The notes under the pieces were generated by a model, which had not been told where the DNA came from, ran no database searches, and saw nothing but the letters and a program-made list of their open reading frames with translations. From assembly GCA_964441285.1 (NCBI GenBank), contig CAYTUK010000007.1, forward strand, positions 73,940-137,939: DNA of 64,000 bases, written 5' to 3'. Position 1 is the stretch's first letter, and each line of letters opens with the position of its first letter. The stretch is from S010-25 sp964441285. GTDB lineage: Bacteria; Pseudomonadota; Gammaproteobacteria; SZUA-229. Below are positions 43,479 to 51,778 of this stretch, in pieces. The translations under genes and the position numbers were made by a program.

Positions 43479-44384
43479 ATGTCTAAAAACTTAATGTCTG
43501 TGGGAAATGCCTTTCTTTCTGCTTTTGATTTGACGAATGATAAGGCTTATCAGCACTGGCAGCAATATAAAAAAACCTGTTGCCGGCCGACACTGGAGCA
43601 GCTCAGGGTTAAAGTGAATGACCCTTATCATCTCGATGTTGAGGCAAGGCGGGCAATACTTGATAATTGTGCACACTATAATATGGCTATTTATCAGCTA
43701 GAAGATGTTGCGCAACAGAAAAAAAATCTGGTTTTAGCCCTGGGTAATCAGCTGGGTCTGCTTCAACTGGATGCTAATCTGGCTGCTGATGAAGACAGTA
43801 TTAGCTGTCTTCAGGTTAAACCGCAGGATGGGCATCAATATATTCCCTACACAAATCAGGCTTTAAGTTGGCACACGGACGGTTATTATAATAAGCCTGA
43901 GTGCCAGATTAATGCCATTATCATGCATTGTGTTACGGCGGCCTCGCAAGGTGGAGTAAACCAGCTGCTTGACCATGAGTGGATATATATGTGTTTACGC
44001 GATGAAAATCCGGCTTATATTAAGGCTCTGATGCACCCGCAGGCCATGACGATACCTGCGAATAAAGTTTCAGGTAAGGTGGTTCGTGCAGCACAATCCG
44101 GCCCGGTTTTTTCATTGTCCAGCTCTGACGGGCGCTTGCATATGCGATTTTCTGCCCGGCAAAGAAATATTATCTGGCGTGATGATGCGGTGACGCTAGC
44201 AGCGGTTGAGCGCATTAATGCCATACTGGCTGATGACGCACAAACTACGTGTGTGGCTTTAGAGTCTGGGCAAGGTATTATTTGTAATAATGTTCTGCAT
44301 AATCGCAGCAGTTTTAGCGATGCAGAGCCAAGTTTGATGCATAGACTAATATATAGAGCGCGATATTATGACAGGGTGCAATAA
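43479..44384 (+). CDS. TauD/TfdA-family Fe(II)/2-oxoglutarate dioxygenase-like protein
   Basis: A 301-residue cytoplasmic protein with the iron-binding HxD in SWHTDGYY (His132, Asp134) and a distal His in NNVLHNRSSF, followed by HRLIYRARYYD. Arg in the last segment is suited to 2-oxoglutarate. The substrate is unknown. The gene is divergent from dsrA and begins a plus-strand series with the small protein, the Cas6-like gene and the DsrC-like gene. The location suggests work on a sulfur-related compound or a protein residue, but that is inference. Confidence 0.85.
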   Translation: MSKNLMSVGNAFLSAFDLTNDKAYQHWQQYKKTCCRPTLEQLRVKVNDPYHLDVEARRAILDNCAHYNMAIYQLEDVAQQKKNLVLALGNQLGLLQLDANLAADEDSISCLQVKPQDGHQYIPYTNQALSWHTDGYYNKPECQINAIIMHCVTAASQGGVNQLLDHEWIYMCLRDENPAYIKALMHPQAMTIPANKVSGKVVRAAQSGPVFSLSSSDGRLHMRFSARQRNIIWRDDAVTLAAVERINAILADDAQTTCVALESGQGIICNNVLHNRSSFSDAEPSLMHRLIYRARYYDRVQ

Positions 44385-44493
44385 TTATATTGTTAATCAA
44401 TGTCTTATGTAAATACTATAAAGTATAATATTAAACGTTGCCCGCCAGATCAGGCGCGATGATATTAAAGACATTTTTAGAGGGTTTTTATTT

Positions 44494-44685
44494 ATGTTAT
44501 GGTTAAGTGAAGTGCTAATTCAGAATCCCGAGATGGAAAATTTTGACGAGCTTAAGACAGAATTAAAGAAGCGAGCAGTTGCTGGTGAATTTTTTTTTCG
44601 GATGGATGTAAAGCCACAATTCCCTGATACACCAGGCGACTGGGAAGATCGGCTTGAAGCAGTTTTCACATCAATGCAGGAGTAA
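44494..44685 (+). CDS. Small uncharacterised acidic protein
   Basis: 63 residues, starting MLWLSEVLIQNPEMENFDELK, with a helix-rich N-terminal half and a Pro/Asp-rich FPDTPGDWEDRLEAVF tail. GAGGG lies upstream of the ATG. The stop is 7 bp before the Cas6-like start, so the two are translated from one message. Not recognised; perhaps a partner of the Cas6-like protein. Confidence 0.68.
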   Translation: MLWLSEVLIQNPEMENFDELKTELKKRAVAGEFFFRMDVKPQFPDTPGDWEDRLEAVFTSMQE

Positions 44686-44692
44686 GTTGATT

Positions 44693-45394
44693 ATGTTTTG
44701 GGACGATGCAGAAAAAGAAAACCCGGTAACAAAATCAGAGAAAGTGGTTGATGTTAATTATAAGATAAACTGTAAACAGTTACCTGTCTCACATGCTATG
44801 GAGCTGACTCGAGAGCTGTACGGAGTGTTACCGTGGCTGAAGTCTGAGCCTGAGGTTGCGATTCATCAAATACATGGTGCAACCAGTGGTAATGGCTGGG
44901 AACGCCCTGCCGATGATGCGCTATTACAACTATCACGCCGGACACGTATGCGGTTACGTATTCCGTTGGAGCGGATCACGGACGCAAAGCAGTTGAGCGG
45001 TAAGACATTACATATTGCCGGTGAGTCACTAAGTATCGGTGCGATGACAATAAAACCCGTTATTCCGTGTGGTACTTTGTTTGCACGTTACGTGGCGGTA
45101 CCGGAGGGTGATGATGAACCCGCCTTTTTATCGTGGATCGTTGCACAGTTAAAACAGCGCCATATCCAGGTGAAAAAAATGTTGTGCGGGATGGGACATG
45201 AAATACAGATAGACGCAAACCGGCTGGAAACGAGGAGTTTGATGATCACTGATCTGGAGACAGCCACTTCTGTGCTGCTGCAAGAAGCTGGGCTGGGTCC
45301 GGGACGCCAATATGGTTGTGGTATCTTTCTTCCCCATAAAGGCATTAAAGCCGTTACTGAGTCGGAAGATCACTCTCATTTTACAGGTAGTTAG
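44693..45394 (+). CDS. Cas6/Cmx6-like RAMP protein, no CRISPR nearby
   Basis: A 233-residue protein that I recognise as resembling the 'type I-MYXAN Cas6/Cmx6' family. It starts MFWDDAEKENPV, has LPVSHAMELTRELYGVLPWL, IHQIHGATSGNGWERP, LSRRTRMRLRIPLERI and a LFARYVAVPEGDDEP segment. The C-terminal Gly-rich loop GLGPGRQYGCGIFLPHKGI is typical of RAMP folds. ATG 44693 is preceded by GGAG and gives the family-like N-terminus; the longer frame is not used. Cas6 proteins cut CRISPR RNA, but there is no repeat array and no other cas gene in the window. The setting is sulfur oxidation. Confidence 0.75.
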   Translation: MFWDDAEKENPVTKSEKVVDVNYKINCKQLPVSHAMELTRELYGVLPWLKSEPEVAIHQIHGATSGNGWERPADDALLQLSRRTRMRLRIPLERITDAKQLSGKTLHIAGESLSIGAMTIKPVIPCGTLFARYVAVPEGDDEPAFLSWIVAQLKQRHIQVKKMLCGMGHEIQIDANRLETRSLMITDLETATSVLLQEAGLGPGRQYGCGIFLPHKGIKAVTESEDHSHFTGS

Positions 45395-45606
45395 AGGTTA
45401 TTATTAATAATTCACATTAATCTTATAAAAACTGTCGTGAATGCGTTCCAGTGTCATAGATATGTTGCAGTAATACCTATTTTGTAATATTGCAGAATAT
45501 GGCCAGATTAAGCTAATATTCGACCCCGATTTTATTCGCTTACTTATTTTTAGCCCATTGCATGGCAAACAATAATTCATTATAACTATTTTAAAAGGTA
45601 GACAAT

Positions 45607-45927
45607 ATGGCACTTGAAGCAGTTGAAAGGACAGAAAACGGTTATCTGGTTAATTCAAACGACTGGAACGAAGAGGTTGCGGCAGCACTTTTTGCCGAAG
45701 AGGGGATCAAGCCAACCACTGAGCACTGGGATACGATTAAATACGTTCGTGATGAAACGCTGGCCGGTGAAGAGCCCAATGAACGCAGTATTATGAAAGC
45801 AATGGGTAAGATCTGGGGGCATAAAGTGACATCTAAAGAAATGTATGAGCTATTTCCCGGTATGCCTTCGAAGCAAGGTTTAAAAATTTGCGGCTGTCCA
45901 GAAAGTACTCGTAAAGGTGGTTATTAA
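45607..45927 (+). CDS. DsrC/TusE-like paralog lacking the conserved C-terminal cysteines
   Basis: A 106-residue DsrC/TusE-fold protein (NGYLVNSNDWNEEVA, TEHWDTIKYVRDETLAG, MYELFPGMPSKQGLK). The two functional cysteines of DsrC (Cys99, Cys110) are replaced. Instead it has Cys95-Gly-Cys97 followed by PESTRKGGY. It is therefore not a classic sulfur carrier. Proteins of this superfamily without both cysteines have been called regulatory (Rsp) members; that is one reading. It lies 212 bp downstream of the Cas6-like gene and has AAGG at its start. Confidence 0.85.
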   Translation: MALEAVERTENGYLVNSNDWNEEVAAALFAEEGIKPTTEHWDTIKYVRDETLAGEEPNERSIMKAMGKIWGHKVTSKEMYELFPGMPSKQGLKICGCPESTRKGGY

Positions 45928-46145
45928 TCACATTTTATGCGATTAAATAAAACAAAATTGGCGTAAACGGGCGCTGCGGATTACGATTAAATTTGACCTC
46001 AGGGAATTTAATTTTTAATGCTTCTCCCTTTATAGATATATGGGTAAGAGGCGCTGCGCGATAAACTTGGGGCAGTTCTGAGCGACTGAACAAAAGTATT
46101 AGGAGGCCAGCGATGGTCTATTCACACATTCAAAGGTGAGAAATT

Positions 46146-46352
46146 ATGAGTAGTACAAAAGCTGAATTAATTAAAGAAATGATAGAAGTACAAGATAAAC
46201 TTTCAAAATATGAACAGGCAAATGGCATTGATCCTAAAGAGTTTTATAAGCCGGAGTCGGGTTCCGAACTGGACGGTTACTGTGACAGGTATCAGGTTTT
46301 AGCGGATAAAGTGATTGATTTGGCACATGCAGAAACGGGTTCAACACGTTAA
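46146..46352 (+). CDS. Small uncharacterised protein near the dsr cluster
   Basis: A 68-residue charged, helical protein (STKAELIKEMIEVQDKLSKY, then FYKPESGSELDGYCDRYQVL and VIDLAHAETG). AAAGGTGAG lies before the ATG and a terminator (46373-46405) follows. No family recognised, but codon use and ribosome site support a real gene. Confidence 0.65.
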   Translation: MSSTKAELIKEMIEVQDKLSKYEQANGIDPKEFYKPESGSELDGYCDRYQVLADKVIDLAHAETGSTR

Positions 46353-46372
46353 TTTTTGGTTCTAAATAGAGC

Positions 46373-46405
46373 AAAAAAGCCGTAACAGTGTTGCGGCTTT
46401 TTTTT
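46373..46405 (+). terminator. Intrinsic terminator after the 68-residue gene
   Basis: Stem AAAAAGCCGTAACA / TGTTGCGGCTTTTT with a T-run of eight on the plus strand. Confidence 0.82.
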
Positions 46406-46499
46406 GAGCAATTTTGTGCTCAGCATTAACTGGATGCTTCATAAGAATGTAGAGTTTCGAGCGGCCGTATGAAATATTCGGGTTAAACTTTGTTCTTCG

Positions 46500-47174
46500 T
46501 TAAATATCTGTCCACATTCTGAGTAAATTCACATAGCTATTACTTAATAGTTCCAGCTCTTTAGAATCGGGAGAGGATTTTATTAGCGTCTCTCGTGCCT
46601 GACTCAGGTTATACAGGATTTCACGTTTGGCAGGATCTCGAATGGTACTTTGTAGCCAGGTGACGGCAACCAGGCGTTCGCCACGCGTTACTTCGTTAAC
46701 GCGATGTGTGCTTGAGGATGGATAGAGAACCGCATCACCGGCATTGAGTTTGACTGTTTGCTCACCAAATGTGGTCTGAATAACAAGTTCACCACCATCA
46801 TAAGTATCCGGTTCGTTTAGAAAAATAGTGATGGATATATCAGAGCGGTAGCGCTGGTTGGGTGGCCCCATCACTGGATCATCGATATGGTTGCCGTAAT
46901 ACATGCCAGCGGTGTATTTGGCATAGTAAGGCGCGGCAATTCTGGCAGCAAATGCAGCAGCGATATAATTCGGGTTTTGTACCAGTTTGCCCATGACCAG
47001 ATTGTTTAAGCGTTGTACCTCAACGTCCGAAATAAACATTTCATGATTATTTTTAACGCGTTTGGCTTCACTACCGGCAGAGGTTGCGCCTTCACGAAAG
47101 TTGGCTGTTGCCGTTAGCTCAAGGATAACGCTGATGTCTTCTTTGTTTAATACTTCAGGGATAGTAATAAGCAT
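46500..47174 (-). CDS. PKHD-type hydroxylase (PiuC/YbiX-like)
   Basis: A 224-residue Fe(II)/2-oxoglutarate-dependent hydroxylase. The iron facial triad is seen in YYGNHIDDP (His96, Asp98) and SSSTHRVNEV (His about 157), with a likely 2-oxoglutarate Arg in TRGERLVAVTW. The segment DISITIFLNEPDTYDGGEL is family-typical. Members are often linked to iron uptake; no siderophore receptor is present here. Confidence 0.92.
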   Translation of the reverse strand: MLITIPEVLNKEDISVILELTATANFREGATSAGSEAKRVKNNHEMFISDVEVQRLNNLVMGKLVQNPNYIAAAFAARIAAPYYAKYTAGMYYGNHIDDPVMGPPNQRYRSDISITIFLNEPDTYDGGELVIQTTFGEQTVKLNAGDAVLYPSSSTHRVNEVTRGERLVAVTWLQSTIRDPAKREILYNLSQARETLIKSSPDSKELELLSNSYVNLLRMWTDI

Positions 47175-47233
47175 ATTTTTAAGTTCGCAAGTTCAAGTAT
47201 AATTGGGACTAAATTTTAACAGAGTTTAACATT

Positions 47234-47593
47234 ATGAAATTAAATATTATCGTTGATGATCACTTAAGTGTATTTAAAGTAACCGATAATTTACTCATCG
47301 AAGCGAATGACTTTTTTGCCCGCCTGGATGCTGATATGGATAAAGGCTGGCAGATGAGTCAGAACTGGGTGGAATTTCCAACCCGTGAGCAACGCTGTCA
47401 GATTGTTGGTAATAAAATTTTAGTTGCTATCGAAACTGAAAATGAAAAATTATTAATGTTAATGGTGGCTTATATTCTAAAAACCCTGCCAGGCATTAAG
47501 TCGATTAATATTGATAATACGGGAGATATGAATGAAACCGATATTGTCATGGGACATGCAGGCATGAAACCGTTGGGGCCAATACTTAATTAA
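47234..47593 (+). CDS. Uncharacterised protein, 119 residues
   Basis: Soluble protein: MKLNIIVDDHLSVFKVTDNLLIEAN, with MDKGWQMSQNWVEFPT and INIDNTGDMNETDIV later. No family recognised. It is convergent with the 354-residue gene (4-bp overlap) and divergent from the PKHD hydroxylase. A real gene is likely from spacing and composition. Confidence 0.65.
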   Translation: MKLNIIVDDHLSVFKVTDNLLIEANDFFARLDADMDKGWQMSQNWVEFPTREQRCQIVGNKILVAIETENEKLLMLMVAYILKTLPGIKSINIDNTGDMNETDIVMGHAGMKPLGPILN

Positions 47594-48654
47594 AGGTGGC
47601 TTTTTTTAACCAAGGATTCAATATTATCGGCAATTGTTCTATCGTACTTAGGTTTTTGTGTGTGCAATGCCAGTATTTTTTGTGCAATTTTTTTCCAGTG
47701 TTGTTTGGCCAGGCTGACATTTTCTCGAAGTGCACCAGGATCACCGGTTTTAAGCCATTGCTGATAAGCATTCATTAACGATGGAAAAATATGTTTGCGC
47801 ATATGGGTCAGGTTGGCAAAGTAAAAGTGTATAGAGGCTCGTTGCTCCTTTTCCCGCGCATTGCTTTCCAGTAGCACCGGCAGAGTGTGCAGGGTATCGG
47901 CAAAATGATCGCGCACTGCGCGCGCCATGATTTCCGCCTGGGTAAAGGAAATATCGTGCATCATCTTTTGCCAGCCGGATAACCTCTCACCGGCCTGAAT
48001 TTCACCTATTTCATGTAGCACCGCAGTATTAAGTTCGTTGCTGGTCATAGCGTTTAATGCATCTTCCAGATTGTTGTCAAAATCGTAGCAGGCGAGTGCA
48101 TTAGCCATTGCATTTTGTGGCTTGTTCCAGCGCCATTCTTCAGTGCGTTCCCAGAGCATACGTTTTAACGATTCACGTCGGATATAGATGGTATTATTGT
48201 GGCTCATTGCTGGTGGGGCAGTGAGGTCACGGGCGTATTCTTTATTGGAAATATAAATATTGTAACCGTTATAGTGTTGGTGTTGTTGCAGTTGTGCAAG
48301 AAAAAAGTGTGGTTTGGACTTAACGCCATAACCACCGCTGTAGATGAGGTTGCTGCTAATCAGTGACTGGTTGATTGCATCATTCTGGAATGGGTCAAAG
48401 CTACCTGTGTTGATTTTAAGTGGTTGGTAGTCTTCATTTTCCAGTTTATCCCATAAGACTTCACGATCACTTAACCAGTTACCAATGTCGGTTTTTGAAA
48501 GTGGGGCATTGAAAGGGCTTGATTGTTCCCAGCGATAATATTCACGCATTTTTAATAAGTAAATACAGAGCGTATAGTTGCCAGCATACCTGGCATCGGA
48601 AATATGGCAGTTATGTTGAACGGTATCAATAAGCTGTTTAAATTCGTCTTTCAT
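47590..48654 (-). CDS. Sfum_1244-like uncharacterised protein
   Basis: A 354-residue cytoplasmic protein with an N-terminal HISDARYAGNYTLCIYLLKM segment, YRWEQSSPFNAPL, IYSGGYGVKSKPHFFLA and AVLHEIGEIQAGERL. I recall this as resembling the Sfum_1244 family of unknown function. The HE...E pattern in AVLHEIGE suggests a possible metal site but nothing more. Neighbours are also of unknown role. Confidence 0.62.
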   Translation of the reverse strand: MKDEFKQLIDTVQHNCHISDARYAGNYTLCIYLLKMREYYRWEQSSPFNAPLSKTDIGNWLSDREVLWDKLENEDYQPLKINTGSFDPFQNDAINQSLISSNLIYSGGYGVKSKPHFFLAQLQQHQHYNGYNIYISNKEYARDLTAPPAMSHNNTIYIRRESLKRMLWERTEEWRWNKPQNAMANALACYDFDNNLEDALNAMTSNELNTAVLHEIGEIQAGERLSGWQKMMHDISFTQAEIMARAVRDHFADTLHTLPVLLESNAREKEQRASIHFYFANLTHMRKHIFPSLMNAYQQWLKTGDPGALRENVSLAKQHWKKIAQKILALHTQKPKYDRTIADNIESLVKKSHL

Positions 48655-48745
48655 ATATCCTTCTTAACTGCGTGGTGAAAATACTACCATATCAGTATAT
48701 TATTCGCCTTTCTATCACATATAATGTAAGGCTTTGGGGTATTGC

Positions 48746-49306
48746 ATGAAACTTCGTATAGCAAATAAATGGAAGGATAAAAATAAAACACGCTCGTCCG
48801 AAGATACCGGTAGTGTACTGGGGTTTAATCTGTGGAAGGTTGCTGGTGCGAATGTTATGCACCTTGAAAATGAGGGATTTCAGACCGATACGCATAATCA
48901 GCGTCTGGATGTGATTGCAGAATTTTCGGCGTTTTTTATTCATGTGATTGATCGTTTGATTGCTACAAAAGAGTACAGTGCTGAAGATCGTGGGGCGATA
49001 ATCACGGGGTTGGCATTAAACATGGCAGCAACCATGCATGATAACCGCCGTGATGTATCAGCAGACAAAAATAAAAATTATCGGGAGGATTTTATCGGGT
49101 TAATCAATGCGCGCATGGCGGAATATGCGGATTTTAGTTTTGACGGTGTTCTGGATCCCGGCTTTCAGCTGCGACGTTGCGTGGGTGACCATGTGCGTCA
49201 GGTAATGGGTGAAAAGGACAATAGATGGGTGCCCGATCAGGTGCTTGAAATTGAAATTCCTGATGCAATGAAAACGATTAAGCGTATCACGCGAGGATTG
49301 CTTTAA
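48746..49306 (+). CDS. Uncharacterised protein, 186 residues
   Basis: Begins MKLRIANKWKDKNKTRSSED, then VLGFNLWKVAGANVMHLENEGF and a helical part (LDVIAEFSAFFIHVIDRL, LALNMAATMHDNRRD). The ORF extends 12 bp upstream to a TTG, but ATG 48746 is preferred. Divergent from the Sfum_1244-like gene with 91 bp between. No assigned function; it ends before a strong bidirectional terminator. Confidence 0.65.
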   Translation: MKLRIANKWKDKNKTRSSEDTGSVLGFNLWKVAGANVMHLENEGFQTDTHNQRLDVIAEFSAFFIHVIDRLIATKEYSAEDRGAIITGLALNMAATMHDNRRDVSADKNKNYREDFIGLINARMAEYADFSFDGVLDPGFQLRRCVGDHVRQVMGEKDNRWVPDQVLEIEIPDAMKTIKRITRGLL

Positions 49307-49362
49307 ATTATAGGTTGTCATTCTCCTGATGCCTTTAATTTTGGCATAGATAATTTTGGCAT

Positions 49363-49401
49363 AAAAAAGCCGCTGCAAACCTAAGTTGCAGCGGCTTTTT
49401 T
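49363..49401. terminator. Bidirectional terminator between convergent genes
   Basis: Perfect 16-bp stem AAAAAAGCCGCTGCAA / TTGCAGCGGCTTTTTT with a 7-nt loop. It serves the 186-residue gene on the plus strand and the 65-residue gene on the minus strand. Confidence 0.88.
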
Positions 49402-49425
49402 ATGGCTAAATGTAACGCGTGCTAC

Positions 49426-49623
49426 TTATTTAGTCCATTTGCTGAAGCCGTCAGTATTTTTTTCCTTACCGTCTTCGTAACCGGCTTCATAGGCATCTGT
49501 TAAGCGTTGTTCTTCACGCGGTGGGTTAAGCAAATAGCCACCTTCCCAGCCTATGATGTACTCAGGATTGACACCGGCTTCTTCCATTTTGGTTACTGCA
49601 TTATAGTAGTTTTGGTTTATCAT
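49426..49623 (-). CDS. Small uncharacterised protein, 65 residues
   Basis: MINQNYYNAVTKMEEAGVNP, then YIIGWEGGYLLNPPREEQR and TDAYEAGYEDGKEKNTDGF. AGAGGAAACAAAG before the ATG gives a good ribosome site. A soluble acidic protein with no recognised domain. A CCCTATCCCATTAGAGGG motif lies about 170 bp upstream. Confidence 0.66.
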   Translation of the reverse strand: MINQNYYNAVTKMEEAGVNPEYIIGWEGGYLLNPPREEQRLTDAYEAGYEDGKEKNTDGFSKWTK

Positions 49624-50106
49624 CTTTGTTTCCTCTGAGGGTTTTTCGTATCAGTAGTACCGTTGAAACCATATTTGGCAACAACATTAGGGTGGTATTT
49701 AGTAATACCCAATTTACGGTTTCTGTTTGAATTTACATCAAATAAGTGGATAAGGATTATACATAGTCGGTGTGTGTTTTGGAATGCACATGCCCTATCC
49801 CATTAGAGGGATGATTGCCCATCTTTATTATGCCTAAAGCTATAAATAATAAATAGAAATAATTTTCAGGCCATTGATTACGCTATGGAAAATAGGGAAC
49901 ATTATGGGTAGATGTTTTTTTACAGTAAATTTTATTCAATACTTCCGGTTGGGTTTGGTGGCTTTTTTTATTGATTGGGCAACGCATAATAATACTTGCG
50001 TCTAATTATTATGTTGTCCTGAACGGTTTACTAACATAGTTTGTACGGAGATATTCCAGGCCGGCGTGTTAAACTATCTTCCTTCTTTTAGTTTTCGAGA
50101 ACTGTG
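49624..50106. other. 483-bp divergent intergenic region
   Basis: Between the 65-residue gene and the Sel1-repeat gene. No gene seen. It includes the CCCTATCCCATTAGAGGG motif (49793-49810) and AT-rich tracts around 49850 and 49920. Promoters for both flanking genes are expected but not resolved. Confidence 0.45.
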
Positions 50107-50595
50107 ATGACTGATGATACATTAAATTCTACTGCTGCCTTATCGACGGATGAGGTGATCGATGTGAGTGATAGGGATGCTGATTTTTCCAGTGGTATTG
50201 CTGCATTTGAAAGCAAAAATTTTAAGCTGGCGATGCAGCTTTTGTTACCAATCGCTTATGATGGTAATGCTGAATGCCTGCATCGCTGTGCCATCATGTA
50301 CCAGAATGGCCTGGGGAATGTGGCAAATCCAGAGAAAGCGTTTGAATTTATGTTTTCTGCGGCCAGCCAGGGCCATGCAGTGGCTCAACACGGGTTGGGT
50401 TTTATGTACATGGAAGGTGAGTGTACAGAAAAAGATGCACAACAGGCGATAGCGTGGTTTACCAAAGCCAGCGAACAGGGTCTGGTGGGTTCACTCACCA
50501 CCCTTGCAATGATGTATCAGGAAGGTAATGGTGTAGAAAAAGATCCTGGCGAAGCAAAACGGTTATATAAACTGGCTGGTTTTGATGAGATGTGA
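50107..50595 (+). CDS. Sel1-like tetratricopeptide repeat protein
   Basis: A 162-residue cytoplasmic protein with about three Sel1-type helical repeats: GNAECLHRCAIMYQNGLG, GHAVAQHGLGFMYMEGE and GLVGSLTTLAMMYQEGNG, each followed by a KA..F/W/L.KA segment. It has no signal peptide. The repeats mediate protein-protein contacts; partner unknown. The MoxR-VWA-DsrS genes follow in the same direction after 74 bp. Confidence 0.88.
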   Translation: MTDDTLNSTAALSTDEVIDVSDRDADFSSGIAAFESKNFKLAMQLLLPIAYDGNAECLHRCAIMYQNGLGNVANPEKAFEFMFSAASQGHAVAQHGLGFMYMEGECTEKDAQQAIAWFTKASEQGLVGSLTTLAMMYQEGNGVEKDPGEAKRLYKLAGFDEM

Positions 50596-50669
50596 CCTGT
50601 CTGTTGTTACTCAATAAACTGTTACAGTATAAAAAATAATCAATAATCTAACCCGGCCAGGTTTTAACT

Positions 50670-51710
50670 ATGCGTCCAGCCCACTTATTAACCGTTGTAG
50701 AAAAAGAATATATTAGTACACAAAGTGGTTACCACACCCCAGTGATGTTGTGGGGTGCCCCGGGTGTGGGAAAATCGCAGATGGTGGCACAGGTTGCTGC
50801 CAAGCAGAATACGCCATTGATCGATATTCGTTTATCACAGATGGAACCCAGTGATTTACGCGGTATTCCTTTTCGAGAAAAGGAACTTGTTGAATGGGCA
50901 GTCCCTGCAATGTTGCCGAATGCAAAACGTCACGGCGAAAAAGGCATTTTGTTTTTAGATGAGATCACCTCCGCACCACCAAGTGTTTCGGCTGCGGCTT
51001 ATCAGCTGATTCTTGATCGCAAACTTGGTAATTATGAAGTGCCGCAAGGCTGGGCGATTATTGCCGCCGGTAACCGTCAGGGGGATCGTGGCGTGACTTA
51101 TAGTATGCCAGCACCACTGGCGAACCGCTTTTCACATTATGAGGTAGACATTAACCTGGATGACTGGGTGGCCTGGGCCTATGCCAGCGGTATTGATGAG
51201 CGCGTGATTGCGTTTTTACGTTTTCGTCAGGATTTACTGTTCGAATTTGATGCGGCGCAAAACCCTGTTGCCTTCCCGTCACCACGCTCATGGGAATTTG
51301 CCCATCGTGCATTACATAAATTTGAAGATTACCCTGAACTGTTTTCCGGTGCATTGCAGGCTTGTGTGGGCAAAGCGGCAGGCGTTGAGCTGGCTGCATT
51401 TATAGCCAGCCTCGATCAAATGCCAGATCTGGAGGCTATCGTTAACGGTGAGGCGGTCGACACACCAAAAGAAATTGACCTGCAATATGCCATTGCTACC
51501 GCGCTTGTTGGCCGTGCCATACGTGCAAAAGATACTGCTGAAACACAAAAAGTATACGGCAATATTTTAAACTACGCGAACCGCTTTCCACAGCGCGAAA
51601 TGGGCGTAATGATGGTGTCGGATATGCATCGTGCCATTGGTCAGGATATATTTTCCATCCCGGAATTTGCTGGTTGGGCGGATAAGATTGCTGACCTGAT
51701 GCTGTATTAA
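50670..51710 (+). CDS. MoxR-family AAA+ ATPase
   Basis: A 346-residue AAA+ chaperone-like ATPase. It has Walker A GAPGVGKS (about 29-36), Walker B ILFLDEITS, sensor AAGNRQGDRG and an arginine-bearing PLANRFSHYEV. MoxR proteins work with VWA-domain partners to mature or activate enzymes; the next gene encodes such a partner, 68 bp downstream. Confidence 0.93.
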   Translation: MRPAHLLTVVEKEYISTQSGYHTPVMLWGAPGVGKSQMVAQVAAKQNTPLIDIRLSQMEPSDLRGIPFREKELVEWAVPAMLPNAKRHGEKGILFLDEITSAPPSVSAAAYQLILDRKLGNYEVPQGWAIIAAGNRQGDRGVTYSMPAPLANRFSHYEVDINLDDWVAWAYASGIDERVIAFLRFRQDLLFEFDAAQNPVAFPSPRSWEFAHRALHKFEDYPELFSGALQACVGKAAGVELAAFIASLDQMPDLEAIVNGEAVDTPKEIDLQYAIATALVGRAIRAKDTAETQKVYGNILNYANRFPQREMGVMMVSDMHRAIGQDIFSIPEFAGWADKIADLMLY

Positions 51711-51778
51711 ATAAAAGCATTAACTACCGGCGGCGTAGAGGATATAGACATCAATAAAATTATGGGAAAGATAATTGA

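Noticed and set aside
44400..45600. CRISPR array near the Cas6-like gene
   Set aside because: I looked for regularly spaced repeats on both sides of the gene and saw none.
43056..46145. NarL heptamers (TACYYMT) such as TACCCCT and TACCCAT near dsr and accessory genes
   Set aside because: An eight-variant heptamer is expected about once per kilobase on one strand by chance, so single hits are not evidence.
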